Below are positions 47,096 to 56,267 of a stretch of 64,000 nucleotides of DNA, in pieces. Each line of letters starts with the position of its first letter. Position 1 is the first letter of the stretch. Source of the stretch: JAHDHW01 sp963793295 (lineage in GTDB: Bacteria > Bacteroidota > Bacteroidia > Chitinophagales > Saprospiraceae); the NCBI GenBank assembly GCA_963793295.1, contig CAWBZX010000027.1, forward strand, positions 62,001 through 126,000, written 5' to 3'. The notes beneath the pieces are model-generated. The model was given only the letters and a program-made list of their open reading frames with translations, ran no database searches and was not told where the DNA came from. A program made the position numbers and the translations under genes.

Positions 47096-48274
47096 TTACA
47101 CTTTCTCGATAATCATCGATGAGGCACCGCCACCTCCGTTGCAAATCGCAGCAAGGCCGATATTCGCATCTTTTTGATGGAGTACATTGTTAAGCGTTGT
47201 TACAATTCGGGCACCGGAAGCGCCTAGCGGATGGCCGATTGCAACAGCTCCGCCGAAGACATTTACCTTTTCTTCCTTCAATCCCATATCCCGATTGAAA
47301 GCCATAGTGACCACAGAAAACGCTTCGTTCACTTCAAAATAATCAACGTCAGCGATTGACATTCCAGCCATTTTTAAAGCTTTGTTTGCAGCCAGTGGGG
47401 GAGTGGTGGTAAACCATTCCGGAGCTTGCGCGGCATCTGCAAAAGCAAGGATTTTAGCTATGGGTTTAAGTCCATATTTTTTAACCGCTTCTTCACTTGC
47501 CAAAACGAGTGATGAAGCGCCGTCGTTGATCGTTGAAGCGTTAGCAGCCGTAACGGTACCATCTTTATTAAATGCCGGACGTAGCGAAGGGATTTTTTCA
47601 AACATTACTTTTTTATACTCTTCATCCTCCGAAACAATCATCGGATCACCCTTGCGCTGCGGAATACTTACAGGGATGATCTCTTCCTTAAAGGATCCAT
47701 TTGAAGTAGCTGCTGCTGCTCTTTTGTAGGATTGAATGGCGAAAGCATCCTGTTCTTCCCTGGAGATATTGTATTTTTTTGCTGTATTATCAGCACAAAC
47801 ACCCATCGGCATCAAACCATAAGCATCCATCAGACCGTCATTGTACAAGCCATCGATCATTGTGGCATTTCCGTATTTATAACCCCATCGCGCTTTTGGA
47901 ATATAATAAGGGATATTTGACATGCTTTCCATGCCTCCTGTGACGACAATGTCATTTTGTCCAAGCATGATACTTTGCGCCCCAAACATCACACTTTTCA
48001 TTCCTGAAGCACATACTTTATTGACCGTGGTACAAGGCACGCTTTGTGGAATGTCCGCTCCCAAAGCTGCCTGACGTGCAGGAGCCTGGCCAAGTCCTGC
48101 TGATACAACATTTCCCATCAATACCTCATCGACGTTTTCAGGTTTAATATTGGCTTTTTCCAAAGCACCTTTGATGGCCATTGTGCCGAGTTGAACAGCA
48201 GAAAAAGAGGATAACATGCCACCAAAACTACCAATTGGTGTACGGACTGCTGATACGATATATACTGGTTTCAT
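47096..48274 (-). CDS. acetyl-CoA C-acetyltransferase (thiolase)
   Basis: A 392-residue thiolase II that condenses two acetyl-CoA or cleaves acetoacetyl-CoA. The catalytic triad is canonical: Cys 88 (VCASGMKS), His 348 (GHPLGAS) and Cys 378 (CNGGGGAS). The length and the ADIPQSVPCTTVNKVCASGM segment match biosynthetic thiolases such as AtoB/PhaA. No other genes of acetoacetate or polyhydroxyalkanoate metabolism are adjacent. An upstream region of 148 bp separates it from the T9SS gene. Confidence 0.92.
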   Translation of the reverse strand: MKPVYIVSAVRTPIGSFGGMLSSFSAVQLGTMAIKGALEKANIKPENVDEVLMGNVVSAGLGQAPARQAALGADIPQSVPCTTVNKVCASGMKSVMFGAQSIMLGQNDIVVTGGMESMSNIPYYIPKARWGYKYGNATMIDGLYNDGLMDAYGLMPMGVCADNTAKKYNISREEQDAFAIQSYKRAAAATSNGSFKEEIIPVSIPQRKGDPMIVSEDEEYKKVMFEKIPSLRPAFNKDGTVTAANASTINDGASSLVLASEEAVKKYGLKPIAKILAFADAAQAPEWFTTTPPLAANKALKMAGMSIADVDYFEVNEAFSVVTMAFNRDMGLKEEKVNVFGGAVAIGHPLGASGARIVTTLNNVLHQKDANIGLAAICNGGGGASSMIIEKV

Positions 48275-48421
48275 TTGAATTAGATTTTTAAATGTGTAGA
48301 AAACAAATTTTTAAAGTCAGGTAAAGAATGCAGCTATTAAAACCAAACGATTTTTGATCAAATCTGTTCAATAATCCATTTTTTTCAACTTTAAAAAAGC
48401 GGCACAAAAGTAATAAAATAA

Positions 48422-49507
48422 TCAGGGAATAACCATTTTTCTAGTAACAGTTGCTGATCTGGTTTGCAATTGAAGGTAGTAAATGCCAGGTGACAAATTT
48501 AAGCCAGCCAGCAATACTGTGTGCTTTCCGAAAGATTGTATTCCACTGAGTAAAGATTTTACAAGCCTTCCCTGATTGTCCAATATTTGGAGGATCAATT
48601 CCCGATCTTTTTTCAATTCAAATTGAACATAAGATTGATCCGTCACTGGGTTTGGAAAAATATTTAAAGCAATTTCTTCATTTTGTAAAAATTGAATACT
48701 TGTCGTTGTATCGCTTTCAAAACCAACAAAAACCACATTGTTTCCAATCGGAATAGCAAGCGTATCGGTTTCTTTTGAATAACCAATATCGGCTGGATTG
48801 CTAATAAACGGAGTAGAGATGATTTCAGGCGGATTGACAAAATCTTTATCATATTTGGTAATACGTGCAGGGCTCCATGACGAAATATAATAATTGCCAT
48901 CGTTGTCATCGTCGATGCCGTCAATGTTTCCGACAGTAGTCGTTATAATTGTTGAAACATTATTATTGGTAAGATCCACTGCTTTGATGGCAGCACTGTT
49001 TCCCCAATTAACAAAAATAAGGCGGTTGTTTTCTTCATCATAAACGATCCCATTTGGTGTGCTTACCGTATTGTTTACAATGACCTCGAATGTCATATTT
49101 TGTAAATCGGAGACATCGACGCGATAGATTTTTTTTCCACTAAAATCGGTCATGTAAATAGTAGAATCGCCATCATTGGTTATCCCGTTTAGAAAAGATG
49201 ACCCCGTAATTGTTACTGAAGAAATCTGGTTTTCAGTATTTAAACTATAAGCTCTGAGGATATTACCATCAATTGCAAAAAGGACCGTATCCATGATTTC
49301 CATTCCATGCGTGGCGGAGCCGCTCCCAAAATAACTGAGGTTGCCATGACCATCATCGGCGATGATGTTGTTGCCATTACTTGCCAGCCATTGATTATTG
49401 ACAGGGTCATATTCGACGCTTTCTGCAGACTGATAATTTTGCGCGGGAAGCTGAACAATCGAAAGGGTAAAAAGCAAAAGGTATAAAAGTGAAAAATGAA
49501 ATTTCAT
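48422..49507 (-). CDS. T9SS-secreted NHL/SMP-30-like beta-propeller protein
   Basis: About 361 residues from the ATG at 49507 (signal peptide MKFHFSLLYLLLFTLSIVQLP ending AQ; the longer frame adds only ten residues). The body has repeated strand segments of the gluconolactonase/NHL type (SSFLNGITNDGDSTIYMTDF, TPNGIVYDEENNRLIFVNWG, NIDGIDDDNDGNYYISSWSP) that form a six-bladed propeller. The C-terminus is a T9SS sorting domain (LNIFPNPVTDQSYVQF to RKMVIP). It is likely a surface or extracellular protein; ligand or substrate unknown. Confidence 0.78.
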   Translation of the reverse strand: MKFHFSLLYLLLFTLSIVQLPAQNYQSAESVEYDPVNNQWLASNGNNIIADDGHGNLSYFGSGSATHGMEIMDTVLFAIDGNILRAYSLNTENQISSVTITGSSFLNGITNDGDSTIYMTDFSGKKIYRVDVSDLQNMTFEVIVNNTVSTPNGIVYDEENNRLIFVNWGNSAAIKAVDLTNNNVSTIITTTVGNIDGIDDDNDGNYYISSWSPARITKYDKDFVNPPEIISTPFISNPADIGYSKETDTLAIPIGNNVVFVGFESDTTTSIQFLQNEEIALNIFPNPVTDQSYVQFELKKDRELILQILDNQGRLVKSLLSGIQSFGKHTVLLAGLNLSPGIYYLQLQTRSATVTRKMVIP

Positions 49508-49655
49508 GTTGTAAATATATTTTTGATTAAAGCCCAAAGTTAACTTTTCCAGCTTCTAAATGGAGTATAATTTGTACTGTCTTTTGATAATTCAGCGACT
49601 TGGGGTTAAGTTTGGAACGATCTCTAAAACTTATTTTAAAAAACGGTAAAAGAGC

Positions 49656-49686
49656 TTGGATATAAAACATAAGTTATCTACTTTTG
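49656..49686 (+). promoter_or_regulatory. promoter of the initiator tRNA gene
   Basis: TTG at 49656-49658 and TACTTTTG at 49679-49686 with a 20-bp spacer fit the Bacteroidota -33/-7 promoter pattern. The predicted start of transcription is only a few bases before the tRNA 5' end at 49698. Confidence 0.75.
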
Positions 49687-49697
49687 CAGTCCAATAT

Positions 49698-49770
<73 letters not shown>

Positions 49771-49780
49771 CAATCCAAAG

Positions 49781-49817
49781 CCCTGATAGTCAATGACTGT
49801 CAGGGTTTTGTTTTTTT
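49781..49817 (+). terminator. terminator after tRNA-fMet
   Basis: CCCTGATAGTCA (49781-49792) pairs with TGACTGTCAGGG (49794-49805) with one G-U pair, followed by TTTTGTTTTTTT. Confidence 0.8.
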
Positions 49818-49835
49818 GAGTAGCATTTGAGTAAC
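49818..49835 (+). other. GAGTA direct repeats near the left end of the att segment
   Basis: GAGTAGC and GAGTAAC occur within 18 bp. GAGTACC, AAGTACC and GAGTACC occur at 51210-51239 near the other end. They might be integrase arm-type sites; no experiment supports this. Confidence 0.3.
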
Positions 49836-49840
49836 AATAT

Positions 49841-50083
49841 TCAAGTTCTTTCTTGTATATTCTCTTTAAAGTAGCTGATCGCATCAGTAATTGCAAAGTC
49901 AGAAGCTTGATATTCAATTCCTAATTCTGTTTTAGATTTATTATTGGAATAAAAATTTTCAATGCAAAGTGTTTTCATATTTATAGAACTAATTGCTGTT
50001 TTAAATTTGAAACATCGTAGAACATCACCGATATAACCAAGCGCGATTAAATAAACAACTGCAACAACAATAATTAAATTCTT
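49841..50083 (-). pseudogene. 3' fragment of an NAD-dependent epimerase/dehydratase gene
   Basis: An 81-codon minus-strand frame without a start and bounded upstream by a TGA encodes the C-terminal end of an extended short-chain dehydrogenase: YLIALGYIGDVLRCF, SSINMKTLCIENFYSNNKSK, TELGIEYQ, then AITDAISYFKENIQ. The order of a last hydrophobic helix, an NMKTL/YSNNKSKTELG segment and a final amphipathic helix matches C-termini of dihydroflavonol-reductase-like or UDP-sugar epimerases. The catalytic and NAD-binding part is missing, so it is a remnant. It lies between the tRNA and the lipoprotein gene. Confidence 0.6.
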
Positions 50084-50241
50084 TCAAACACAAACACAAC
50101 ATATTGGTTTTCAGTTACTTAAATAGCTGCCCTCTTGATTGATAAAGATCATATGACAAAATGATAGATGTCATTGCGCTACATTAAATTAAAGCTTACT
50201 ATTGTATCGAGAGTAATAATTTAATAACTAAAATCTTTATC

Positions 50242-50997
50242 ATGAAAACACGCAATTATGTTATCGCAATTGCCTCATTGATTTTAGTTTCGATGATGGT
50301 ATGGTTCAGTTGCGAAAAGGAAGACATCTTACCAATAAATACTACTACAGAGACTATTGAATTATCGTTATCTGATGAAGTGAAAGCTTATTTGAGTGAA
50401 AGCGAACTAAAGGAGTTTTATGAAGAGGTAGAAAGTGTCAAGGCTAAGTTATCTCCAATTCAAGAGATTAGGCTGGTCAGTATTCTTATGGAGAATAAGG
50501 TGCGATATACTAATTTGTATTCTACTGATCCCCCTGTGCAGATCAATTTTATAGGTACGGGATTTTGGAATGAATTAGGTGGAATCCGGTATGCCGAAAC
50601 AGTATTCCTTTTAAATGAAGGTGGAAACTCAGAAGGGAATGGAGCAATTTACTTGCAAAAAAAAGTTCCACCAGATAATAAAGTTCTTGAAGACAAAATA
50701 GATCCTATTGCTGAAGCTCCACTGTTCTTTGAAAGCAGTTTCAGGAAAGACATTACACACGGTTTTCCACAACCTTATGATACCGTAAAAGGGAATGAAA
50801 GAAATATTACAGAGCAACGCTTCCATTCCAAGTTTAATTTCACTAATGGGAAGGACATTTTTGAAGATGCTTTTGGTAAAGCTACCAAACTCGAGATTCA
50901 TAACCCTGACCGACCAGGATATTGTAAAGGAGTGATTTACGGTTACGTAGTCATGAAGGTAATTGGTGATGAAAATGACATAGCAACGGCTCAATAA
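50242..50997 (+). CDS. lipoprotein, paralogue of 61365-62063
   Basis: A 251-residue lipoprotein with a lipobox ending WFSC (Cys 24). It is followed by an acidic CEKEDILPINTTTETIEL segment, a helical stretch ELKEFYEEVESVKAKL and a C-terminal domain with conserved GGIRYAETV, RFHSKFNF and KGVIYGYVVMK. The paralogue at 61365 shares all of these and the upstream region (TTGCGCTACATTA against TTGCGTTGCACTT, AATAACTAAAATC), so the duplication included the leader. Inside the segment between the att-like repeats. Family and function not recognised. Confidence 0.65.
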   Translation: MKTRNYVIAIASLILVSMMVWFSCEKEDILPINTTTETIELSLSDEVKAYLSESELKEFYEEVESVKAKLSPIQEIRLVSILMENKVRYTNLYSTDPPVQINFIGTGFWNELGGIRYAETVFLLNEGGNSEGNGAIYLQKKVPPDNKVLEDKIDPIAEAPLFFESSFRKDITHGFPQPYDTVKGNERNITEQRFHSKFNFTNGKDIFEDAFGKATKLEIHNPDRPGYCKGVIYGYVVMKVIGDENDIATAQ

Positions 50998-51021
50998 TTA
51001 CATAACTTAAAAGATAACGTC

Positions 51022-51053
51022 AGAGTCATTCAAATGAGGATGGCTCTTTTTTT
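51022..51053 (+). terminator. terminator after the lipoprotein gene
   Basis: AGAGTCAT (51022-51029) pairs with ATGGCTCT (51040-51047) with one G-U pair, then T6. Confidence 0.75.
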
Positions 51054-51363
51054 GTTTCCGTTCAGGATCACCTTTATGAATATGGAGATTTAAAAATTCA
51101 TAATAACGATGACCGAGATGGTTGATGTCAAGAAAAACACTTTTGCTTCCATTGTTCAATTTTCTAAATCGAACATTTGCAGGTATAACTAAATTTAATT
51201 ATGCAGAGTCCGAGTACCGATAAAGTACCAGATGAGTACCAAAAATCCAAAAAAAATTATAGCATCCCACCCACTCCATTATCACCAACACAACGGCTTA
51301 AAGGCATTACTGGCGAGGGATTCAGACTGTGTGTATGGGAGGGAGGGAATTGCACTTCTGGCA

Positions 51364-51377
51364 CCTGCCTCCGCTAC
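51364..51377 (+). repeat. att-like direct repeat, distal copy
   Basis: Exact copy of the 14-bp tRNA-fMet 3' end (49758-49771). The rest of the tRNA is absent here, as expected for an attR-like scar. Confidence 0.55.
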
Positions 51378-51388
51378 TAAGTAAAATT

Positions 51389-51427
51389 AATAAACCTTTG
51401 TATATCAGGAACTTATGAAGGTTTATT
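51389..51427 (+). repeat. hairpin next to the distal att-like repeat
   Basis: AATAAACCTT (51389-51398) pairs perfectly with AAGGTTTATT (51418-51427). No gene ends directly before it, and the T-run after it is weak. Confidence 0.5.
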
Positions 51428-51841
51428 AGTTTTAAAGAGTTTGGTTTCAGGGTACTTATTACCTTGAAAGGTACCTAAAAAGGAATCTAATTCGGTATCC
51501 TTTTTTTAACATTTATCTTCTGGATACTTCAAAAATCAATGATGGGGATTCTCAAATCCAATTTAAAGGAAAAACGTTTTTTTGTTCTTAACTTGTACGG
51601 ATTTTACATCCAAGCTCGTCAACAATTACTGTTTAATTGGTCTTGAAGTTTTAGTGAATTGAGCATATAAGAGCATTTTCTGTGTTGGAATGATTTGGTG
51701 ACTCATAAATGCAAAGTTAATTATTTCAATAATGCTTCTGTTTTCTAATGAAATAATTAATTCAATTTATCAAAAACATGATAAATGTCAGTTTTTTAAA
51801 TTTAGTTAAATCGTAAATTTAAAGTAATAAAATAAAATATT

Positions 51842-53155
51842 ATGGGAGCTTTAAAGGAAAAATTATTTAAAAAAATTCAAGATCATCGAACTAGAACTAC
51901 TACGTTAGTAAAGGAATATGGGGATAAAGTTATTGATCAAGTAACTGTGGCACAAGTTCTTGGTGGAATGCGAGGTATTAAAAGTTTAGTAACTGATATT
52001 TCTTATTTAGACCCTTATGAAGGGATTCGATATAGAGGATTTACACTTCCTGAAGTACTGTCTTTACTTCCAAAACCAGAAGGTGCTGAGATGCCATATG
52101 TAGAAGGGTTATTTCATTTATTGTTGACTGGAGAAATGCCTTCTCATCAGGAAGTTGAAGAATTAATGGTCACTTTTAAGAATCGGCGTATTGTGCCTCG
52201 CTATGTTTGGGATGTTATTGATTCATTCCCAAGTGAAAGTCATCCTATGGCAATTTTATCTGCTGCAGTAATGAGTTTGGAAAGAGAATCCCATTTCAAC
52301 ATTAAGTATAAAAAAGGGATGAGTAAAATGGATTATTGGGATGCTACTTATGAAGATTCTATTAACCTGATTGCTAAAATGCCGTTGATAGGAGCTTATA
52401 TTTATAATAAATTATACAGGCCTGAAAAGGGACATAAAAATCCAAATCCATCACTTGATTTAGGAGGAAATTTTGCATATATGATGGGTAAAGATACACC
52501 ATATGATGATGTGTCCCGTATGTATTTTATTATCCATGCTGATCACGAAAGTGGTAATGTAAGTGCACATACAGGGCACTTAGTTGCCAGTTCATTGTCA
52601 GATGTTTACTATTCAATTTCTGCTATGATTAATGGTCTGGCAGGACCTTTACATGGCCTGGCGAATCAAGAAGTATTGCGTTGGCTGCAAGGATTAAAGG
52701 TTCAAATGGGAGGTAAAATACCTTCTGAAGAAGAAATGAAAAAATATGTTTGGGATACACTAAACAGTGGTCAGGTAATTCCGGGGTACGGACATGCTGT
52801 TCTTAGAAAAACAGATCCTAGATATACAGTTCAAAGAGAATTCTGTTTGAAACATATGCCGGATGACGATTTGTTTAAATATGTCGATGCACTTTATAAA
52901 GTTGTTCCTGACATATTAAGAGAACACGGAAAGGCTAAAAACCCATGGCCAAATGTAGATGCTCAGTCAGGGGTTGTTCAATGGCATTACGGAGTAAAAG
53001 AATATGATTTCTATACCGTTCTATTTGCTATTGGAAGATCATTTGGAGTACTTTCAAACATTATTTGGGACAGAGCTCTTGGTTATCCTCTCGAGCGTCC
53101 AAAATCGGTGACAACTGATATGTTGGAAAAAATGGTTGGATTGAAAAAGAACTGA
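51842..53155 (+). CDS. citrate synthase, mitochondrial (type I) form
   Basis: A 437-residue citrate synthase (oxaloacetate plus acetyl-CoA to citrate). Catalytic residues align with those of animal mitochondrial enzymes: His 271 in GPLHGLANQEVL, His 318 in PGYGHAVLRKTDPRY and Asp 373 in PNVDAQSGV. Long blocks such as NSGQVIPGYGHAVLRKTDPR, GKAKNPWPNVDA and RALGYPLERPKS are those of the mitochondrial enzyme rather than of the allosteric type II enzyme of Proteobacteria. The protein is cytoplasmic with no targeting signal. The type I form is known from several Bacteroidota. No neighbouring TCA genes. A hairpin CCGAAAC/GTTTCGG follows at 53161-53178. Confidence 0.93.
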   Translation: MGALKEKLFKKIQDHRTRTTTLVKEYGDKVIDQVTVAQVLGGMRGIKSLVTDISYLDPYEGIRYRGFTLPEVLSLLPKPEGAEMPYVEGLFHLLLTGEMPSHQEVEELMVTFKNRRIVPRYVWDVIDSFPSESHPMAILSAAVMSLERESHFNIKYKKGMSKMDYWDATYEDSINLIAKMPLIGAYIYNKLYRPEKGHKNPNPSLDLGGNFAYMMGKDTPYDDVSRMYFIIHADHESGNVSAHTGHLVASSLSDVYYSISAMINGLAGPLHGLANQEVLRWLQGLKVQMGGKIPSEEEMKKYVWDTLNSGQVIPGYGHAVLRKTDPRYTVQREFCLKHMPDDDLFKYVDALYKVVPDILREHGKAKNPWPNVDAQSGVVQWHYGVKEYDFYTVLFAIGRSFGVLSNIIWDRALGYPLERPKSVTTDMLEKMVGLKKN

Positions 53156-53160
53156 GTGAA

Positions 53161-53178
53161 CCGAAACTTCAGTTTCGG
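53161..53178 (+). terminator. hairpin after citrate synthase
   Basis: CCGAAAC (53161-53167) pairs with GTTTCGG (53172-53178) around a 4-base loop just after the stop. There is no T-run, so intrinsic termination is doubtful. Confidence 0.4.
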
Positions 53179-53201
53179 GCTTCTATACGCTTGGGCAGGA
53201 T

Positions 53202-53300
53202 ATGAAAATATTGTCTATCAAAAAACAAGCAGAATTGAGTTTGCTGATGGACGACATAGGCAAACAAATCACAGGCTGGCGTAATGTGCAGTGTATATAA
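53202..53300 (+). CDS. 32-codon frame, doubtful small ORF
   Basis: ATG-started frame (MKILSIKKQAELSLLMDDIG and on, ending WRNVQCI) between the citrate synthase gene and the convergent V-ATPase operon. It has no recognisable domain or start signal and may be chance. Confidence 0.2.
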   Translation: MKILSIKKQAELSLLMDDIGKQITGWRNVQCI

Positions 53301-53398
53301 TAGCCAGAATTACTGCTGTTAAGGTGGCAGGGAGTGAGCAAGGCTTTTTTTGAAGGGACCCTAGTTAGGTGTAAAAACCATATGCCCTGCGGTATATT

Positions 53399-53848
53399 TT
53401 ACAGTCCGGAGCTGATCAAAAAGGTCGCTGCAAAAGCGATGATTGCATAAAGCTCAGGGAATACCGCAAGAATCATCGTTTTACCGAAGACATCATTTCC
53501 TGAAGAAATGGCGTTTATACCATTCGCACAGATCTTACCTTGTTGTATTGCTGAAAACAACGATACAAAGCCTAACATCAACCCGGCTCCCAATATGGCA
53601 GCTCCTTGCAACATTGTCATTTCAAGGTTAATTACACCCTGTGAGTTTATGATAAAAAATCCAGCAAACCCATACAAACCCTGCGTTCCGGGTAGCGCAC
53701 TCAGCAACATATAATTACCAAAAGCGTCTTCCCTTCTTTTTAACGCTCCTATAGAAGCCTGTCCGCCTATAGAAACCCCAATGGCACTTCCTATTCCAGA
53801 CATAAAAACCATTATACCTAAACCAATGTATGCTAGTACTACTTCCAT
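53399..53848 (-). CDS. ntpK: V-type ATPase subunit K (rotor ring proteolipid)
   Basis: A 149-residue, four-helix proteolipid that forms the ion-carrying rotor ring. It is a tandem of two hairpins; only the second keeps the ion-binding Glu (PELYAI, Glu 132), as in Enterococcus NtpK. All five residues of the sodium site of E. hirae NtpK (Leu 61, Thr 64, Gln 65, Gln 110, Glu 139) have counterparts: Leu 52, Thr 55 and Gln 56 in LPGTQGLYGF, Gln 103 in IQQGK, Glu 132. This predicts sodium rather than proton transport. Last gene of the operon. Confidence 0.93.
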   Translation of the reverse strand: MEVVLAYIGLGIMVFMSGIGSAIGVSIGGQASIGALKRREDAFGNYMLLSALPGTQGLYGFAGFFIINSQGVINLEMTMLQGAAILGAGLMLGFVSLFSAIQQGKICANGINAISSGNDVFGKTMILAVFPELYAIIAFAATFLISSGL

Positions 53849-53874
53849 GTTTTTATTTTTTTTTATTCACTTAA

Positions 53875-55671
53875 TTATTCCTGAGCTTTTTTGAATTCTT
53901 TTATTTTTTTTGAAAAAGGATCGTAGGGTTTTCCACCACCTAAGAAACCGGTATTCTTATAAAATTCGACGAATGTCAAACGCATGGGATGAACAAAGGC
54001 ACTTAGGGAGGCCAACATAAGATTCGCACCATGCCCAATGACAAGAATTAACACAAATGCGACAATTCCCACGTATGGAATTCCTTTGGCGGAAAATGCA
54101 ATGTTGTTCACAACCAAGCCTAAAATTGCACTGGAAACACCAAGTGCGAACAGACGGATATAAGATAACAGATCACCCATTACGCCGGTAATATTATACA
54201 GGTCAGCCATTCCAAAACCTATAGATTTTAGAATCCCCTTTGAAGGACTTCCAAACAAAACGACCATTGCCACTCCAACCCAAACACTTATACTGCTTAT
54301 GAAAAGCGCCTTTTTGAAAAGCGCGATATCGATCAAACTCAAAAGCAATATAATCCAGCCGATATTGGATAGCCCATGTATCCATCCTTCAAATTTGATT
54401 TTCTTATAAACCTGAATGGCCATTCCGACTATGATCTGAACAAAACCAATTGCCAGTGCCAGGTTAAACAATTCACCCTGACTAAAAAATAAATTTCTTA
54501 CAGGCTCAAATGTCGATAGCTTTACCATTTCCAATCCAAATAAGGTTCCGGAGAAAAAACCTATCACTAAAGTGGCAAGCCCAAAAAACTGTAATAACGT
54601 TGCAATAGGTAAGTATATCTTTTTTATAAAAAACTTGGCAATCGTAGCAGCAAGCAACATCACAACGCCATATCCGGCATCCCCAAGACAAAATCCAAAG
54701 AACAAAAGAAAAAATGGTGCAAAAAACGGTGTGAGGTCCATCTCTGAATATGCAGGAAGGGAGAACATGTTTCCTATTGGTTCAAACAGACGGGCAAAGG
54801 CATTATTCTTTAAAAGCACGGGAGCCACTTCTCCTTCTTCGGGTTCAATTTCCAGATAAACGATGTTCTCTTTCTCTAAATGCTCGATCAATTCTTTCTC
54901 CCGAATTTTAGGACACCATCCCTCCAACAAAGTCAATCTGTGCTCTTCTAATTCGTTGAGATTCTGGTTGATAACATGAAACCTCAAAATATCCTTTGCT
55001 TCGACAATTCGCTCTTTCAAGAAATTATGGTACCTGGAGACATAGTCATTAAGCTGTTCGTTGATCTCTTTAATTCGATGCTCACATGTTTTAAGTTTTT
55101 CCAGTGAATCTTCGAGGCTGTCCGTTGGAAGGATGGATGGAACAATCGGCAATACCTGACTTTCGTCTTCCAAAAAGATGATAAAATAAATCTTTCCATT
55201 ACTTCTACTGATCACTTCCAGCGCATATTCGTTTTCCCAATTCTTATCAAATTTACGTTCGGGGTATTCAAAGAATTTTATGAAAACGCCTGCTTTTTCT
55301 TTGAGCTTCTTAACAAGGTCTAATGAATAGGTTCCCCAAGGTTCTAGTAATTCGACCTGCTTGGCATACGTTATTTTATTCCTGGAGATTTCTTCAAATT
55401 CCAGTTCCAAAGCTGATACCTCTGAGACGATCGGGAAAATTTCCACTTCTCCTGCTTCGTGGACTGGTCGAAGAACCACTTTCCTCTTTTCAAATTTCTT
55501 CAGGATTTGCTCTGCCTCTCTAATCTTGGTTTCCAAATCAAGCGTATAATCATCCATCATTGATCCTTTTGGAAGTAAATGCACTACGCCCAATTCCATG
55601 AGATCCCTCAGGAAATGATCTATCTCACGATGATAAACCAGGAAACTATATTTTTGCATTGGAACAATCAT
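53875..55671 (-). CDS. ntpI: V-type ATPase subunit I (a-subunit)
   Basis: A 598-residue stator subunit. An N-terminal cytoplasmic coiled-coil half (RIKEINEQLNDYVSRYHNFL) is followed by about seven membrane helices from residue 310 to 580. Family features are LTPFFAPFFLLFFGFCLGDAGYG, FGLATLVIGFFSGTLFGLE, FALGVSSAILGLVVNNIAF and GHGANLMLASLSAFVHPMRL, then the final FVEFYKNTGFLGGGKPYDPF. The gene overlaps the D subunit gene by 4 bp (55668-55671), a translational-coupling overlap. Confidence 0.92.
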   Translation of the reverse strand: MIVPMQKYSFLVYHREIDHFLRDLMELGVVHLLPKGSMMDDYTLDLETKIREAEQILKKFEKRKVVLRPVHEAGEVEIFPIVSEVSALELEFEEISRNKITYAKQVELLEPWGTYSLDLVKKLKEKAGVFIKFFEYPERKFDKNWENEYALEVISRSNGKIYFIIFLEDESQVLPIVPSILPTDSLEDSLEKLKTCEHRIKEINEQLNDYVSRYHNFLKERIVEAKDILRFHVINQNLNELEEHRLTLLEGWCPKIREKELIEHLEKENIVYLEIEPEEGEVAPVLLKNNAFARLFEPIGNMFSLPAYSEMDLTPFFAPFFLLFFGFCLGDAGYGVVMLLAATIAKFFIKKIYLPIATLLQFFGLATLVIGFFSGTLFGLEMVKLSTFEPVRNLFFSQGELFNLALAIGFVQIIVGMAIQVYKKIKFEGWIHGLSNIGWIILLLSLIDIALFKKALFISSISVWVGVAMVVLFGSPSKGILKSIGFGMADLYNITGVMGDLLSYIRLFALGVSSAILGLVVNNIAFSAKGIPYVGIVAFVLILVIGHGANLMLASLSAFVHPMRLTFVEFYKNTGFLGGGKPYDPFSKKIKEFKKAQE

Positions 55672-56267
55672 ATTTCTGCTTGTTGCTCAGTTCTTTTTTT
55701 AAGTATTTTCTGTGCAGATTTACTCAGATTCTCTTCATCTTCCAGATATCTTTTAATCTTGCTCATCGCCGCTTTATAATCAGGGATCTGCACTTTCTCA
55801 TAAAGATTTACTTTTTGTGAAGTCTTTTTACGCGCTTTCTCCAGCAATTCGCTTGTTCTTAAACTCACATCCCTTTGCAAGGAAAGTCGCGTCAATTCTT
55901 TAAGTATGATAATGCCATCCATAAACCACCCAGGTCTACCAAAAAGGCTAAAATCTGTTATTTCAAAATCCATCTTGTTCAATACAGGAATGCGGACTCC
56001 TGCAATCACCTTCGTTTCGTATTCTGCATCGGCTAATTTCATTAAATCAGCGTCAAACTCTGCCCACAGCCGCACCATACTTTTTACTTCTTCCGTCCTG
56101 TTATCTAATTTTTGTTGAAATGCCTCCGCTTCTTTTTTGGATTTTCTGACCTCCATTCTTAAAGCTGCTTCTTTATTCTTTAATGTTGGCAAAGCAGATT
56201 CCCGAACCTTCAATTGAATCTTCAATTCCTGAAGAGACGTTTTATTATATTTGAATTCTACGGCCAT
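55668..56267 (-). CDS. ntpD: V-type ATPase subunit D (central stalk)
   Basis: A 199-residue protein that is helical throughout, with long N- and C-terminal coiled coils (TSLQELKIQLKVRESALPTL and PDYKAAMSKIKRYLEDEENL), the architecture of the rotary stalk subunit D. It begins one base after the stop of subunit B on the minus strand and overlaps the I subunit gene. It turns inside the A3B3 head and contacts the rotor ring. Confidence 0.85.
   Translation of the reverse strand: MAVEFKYNKTSLQELKIQLKVRESALPTLKNKEAALRMEVRKSKKEAEAFQQKLDNRTEEVKSMVRLWAEFDADLMKLADAEYETKVIAGVRIPVLNKMDFEITDFSLFGRPGWFMDGIIILKELTRLSLQRDVSLRTSELLEKARKKTSQKVNLYEKVQIPDYKAAMSKIKRYLEDEENLSKSAQKILKKRTEQQAEI

Larger units (their letters stand above)
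51000..51841 (+). other. intergenic region around the right att-like repeat
   Basis: 842 bp between the lipoprotein gene and the citrate synthase gene. It contains the terminator at 51022-51053, a 59-codon frame at 51201-51380 with no protein signature, the att-like repeat at 51364-51377, and a hairpin at 51389-51427. A frame-shifted stretch at 51530-51660 (KINDGDSQIQFKGKTFF, then VLNLYGFYIQARQQLLFNW) may be a coding remnant but was not identified. Confidence 0.45.

Noticed and set aside
51201..51380. 59-codon plus-strand ORF ending in the tRNA-derived repeat
   Set aside because: Proline- and threonine-rich with no domain or start signal, and it runs through the GAGTA repeats and the att-like sequence, so it is probably chance.
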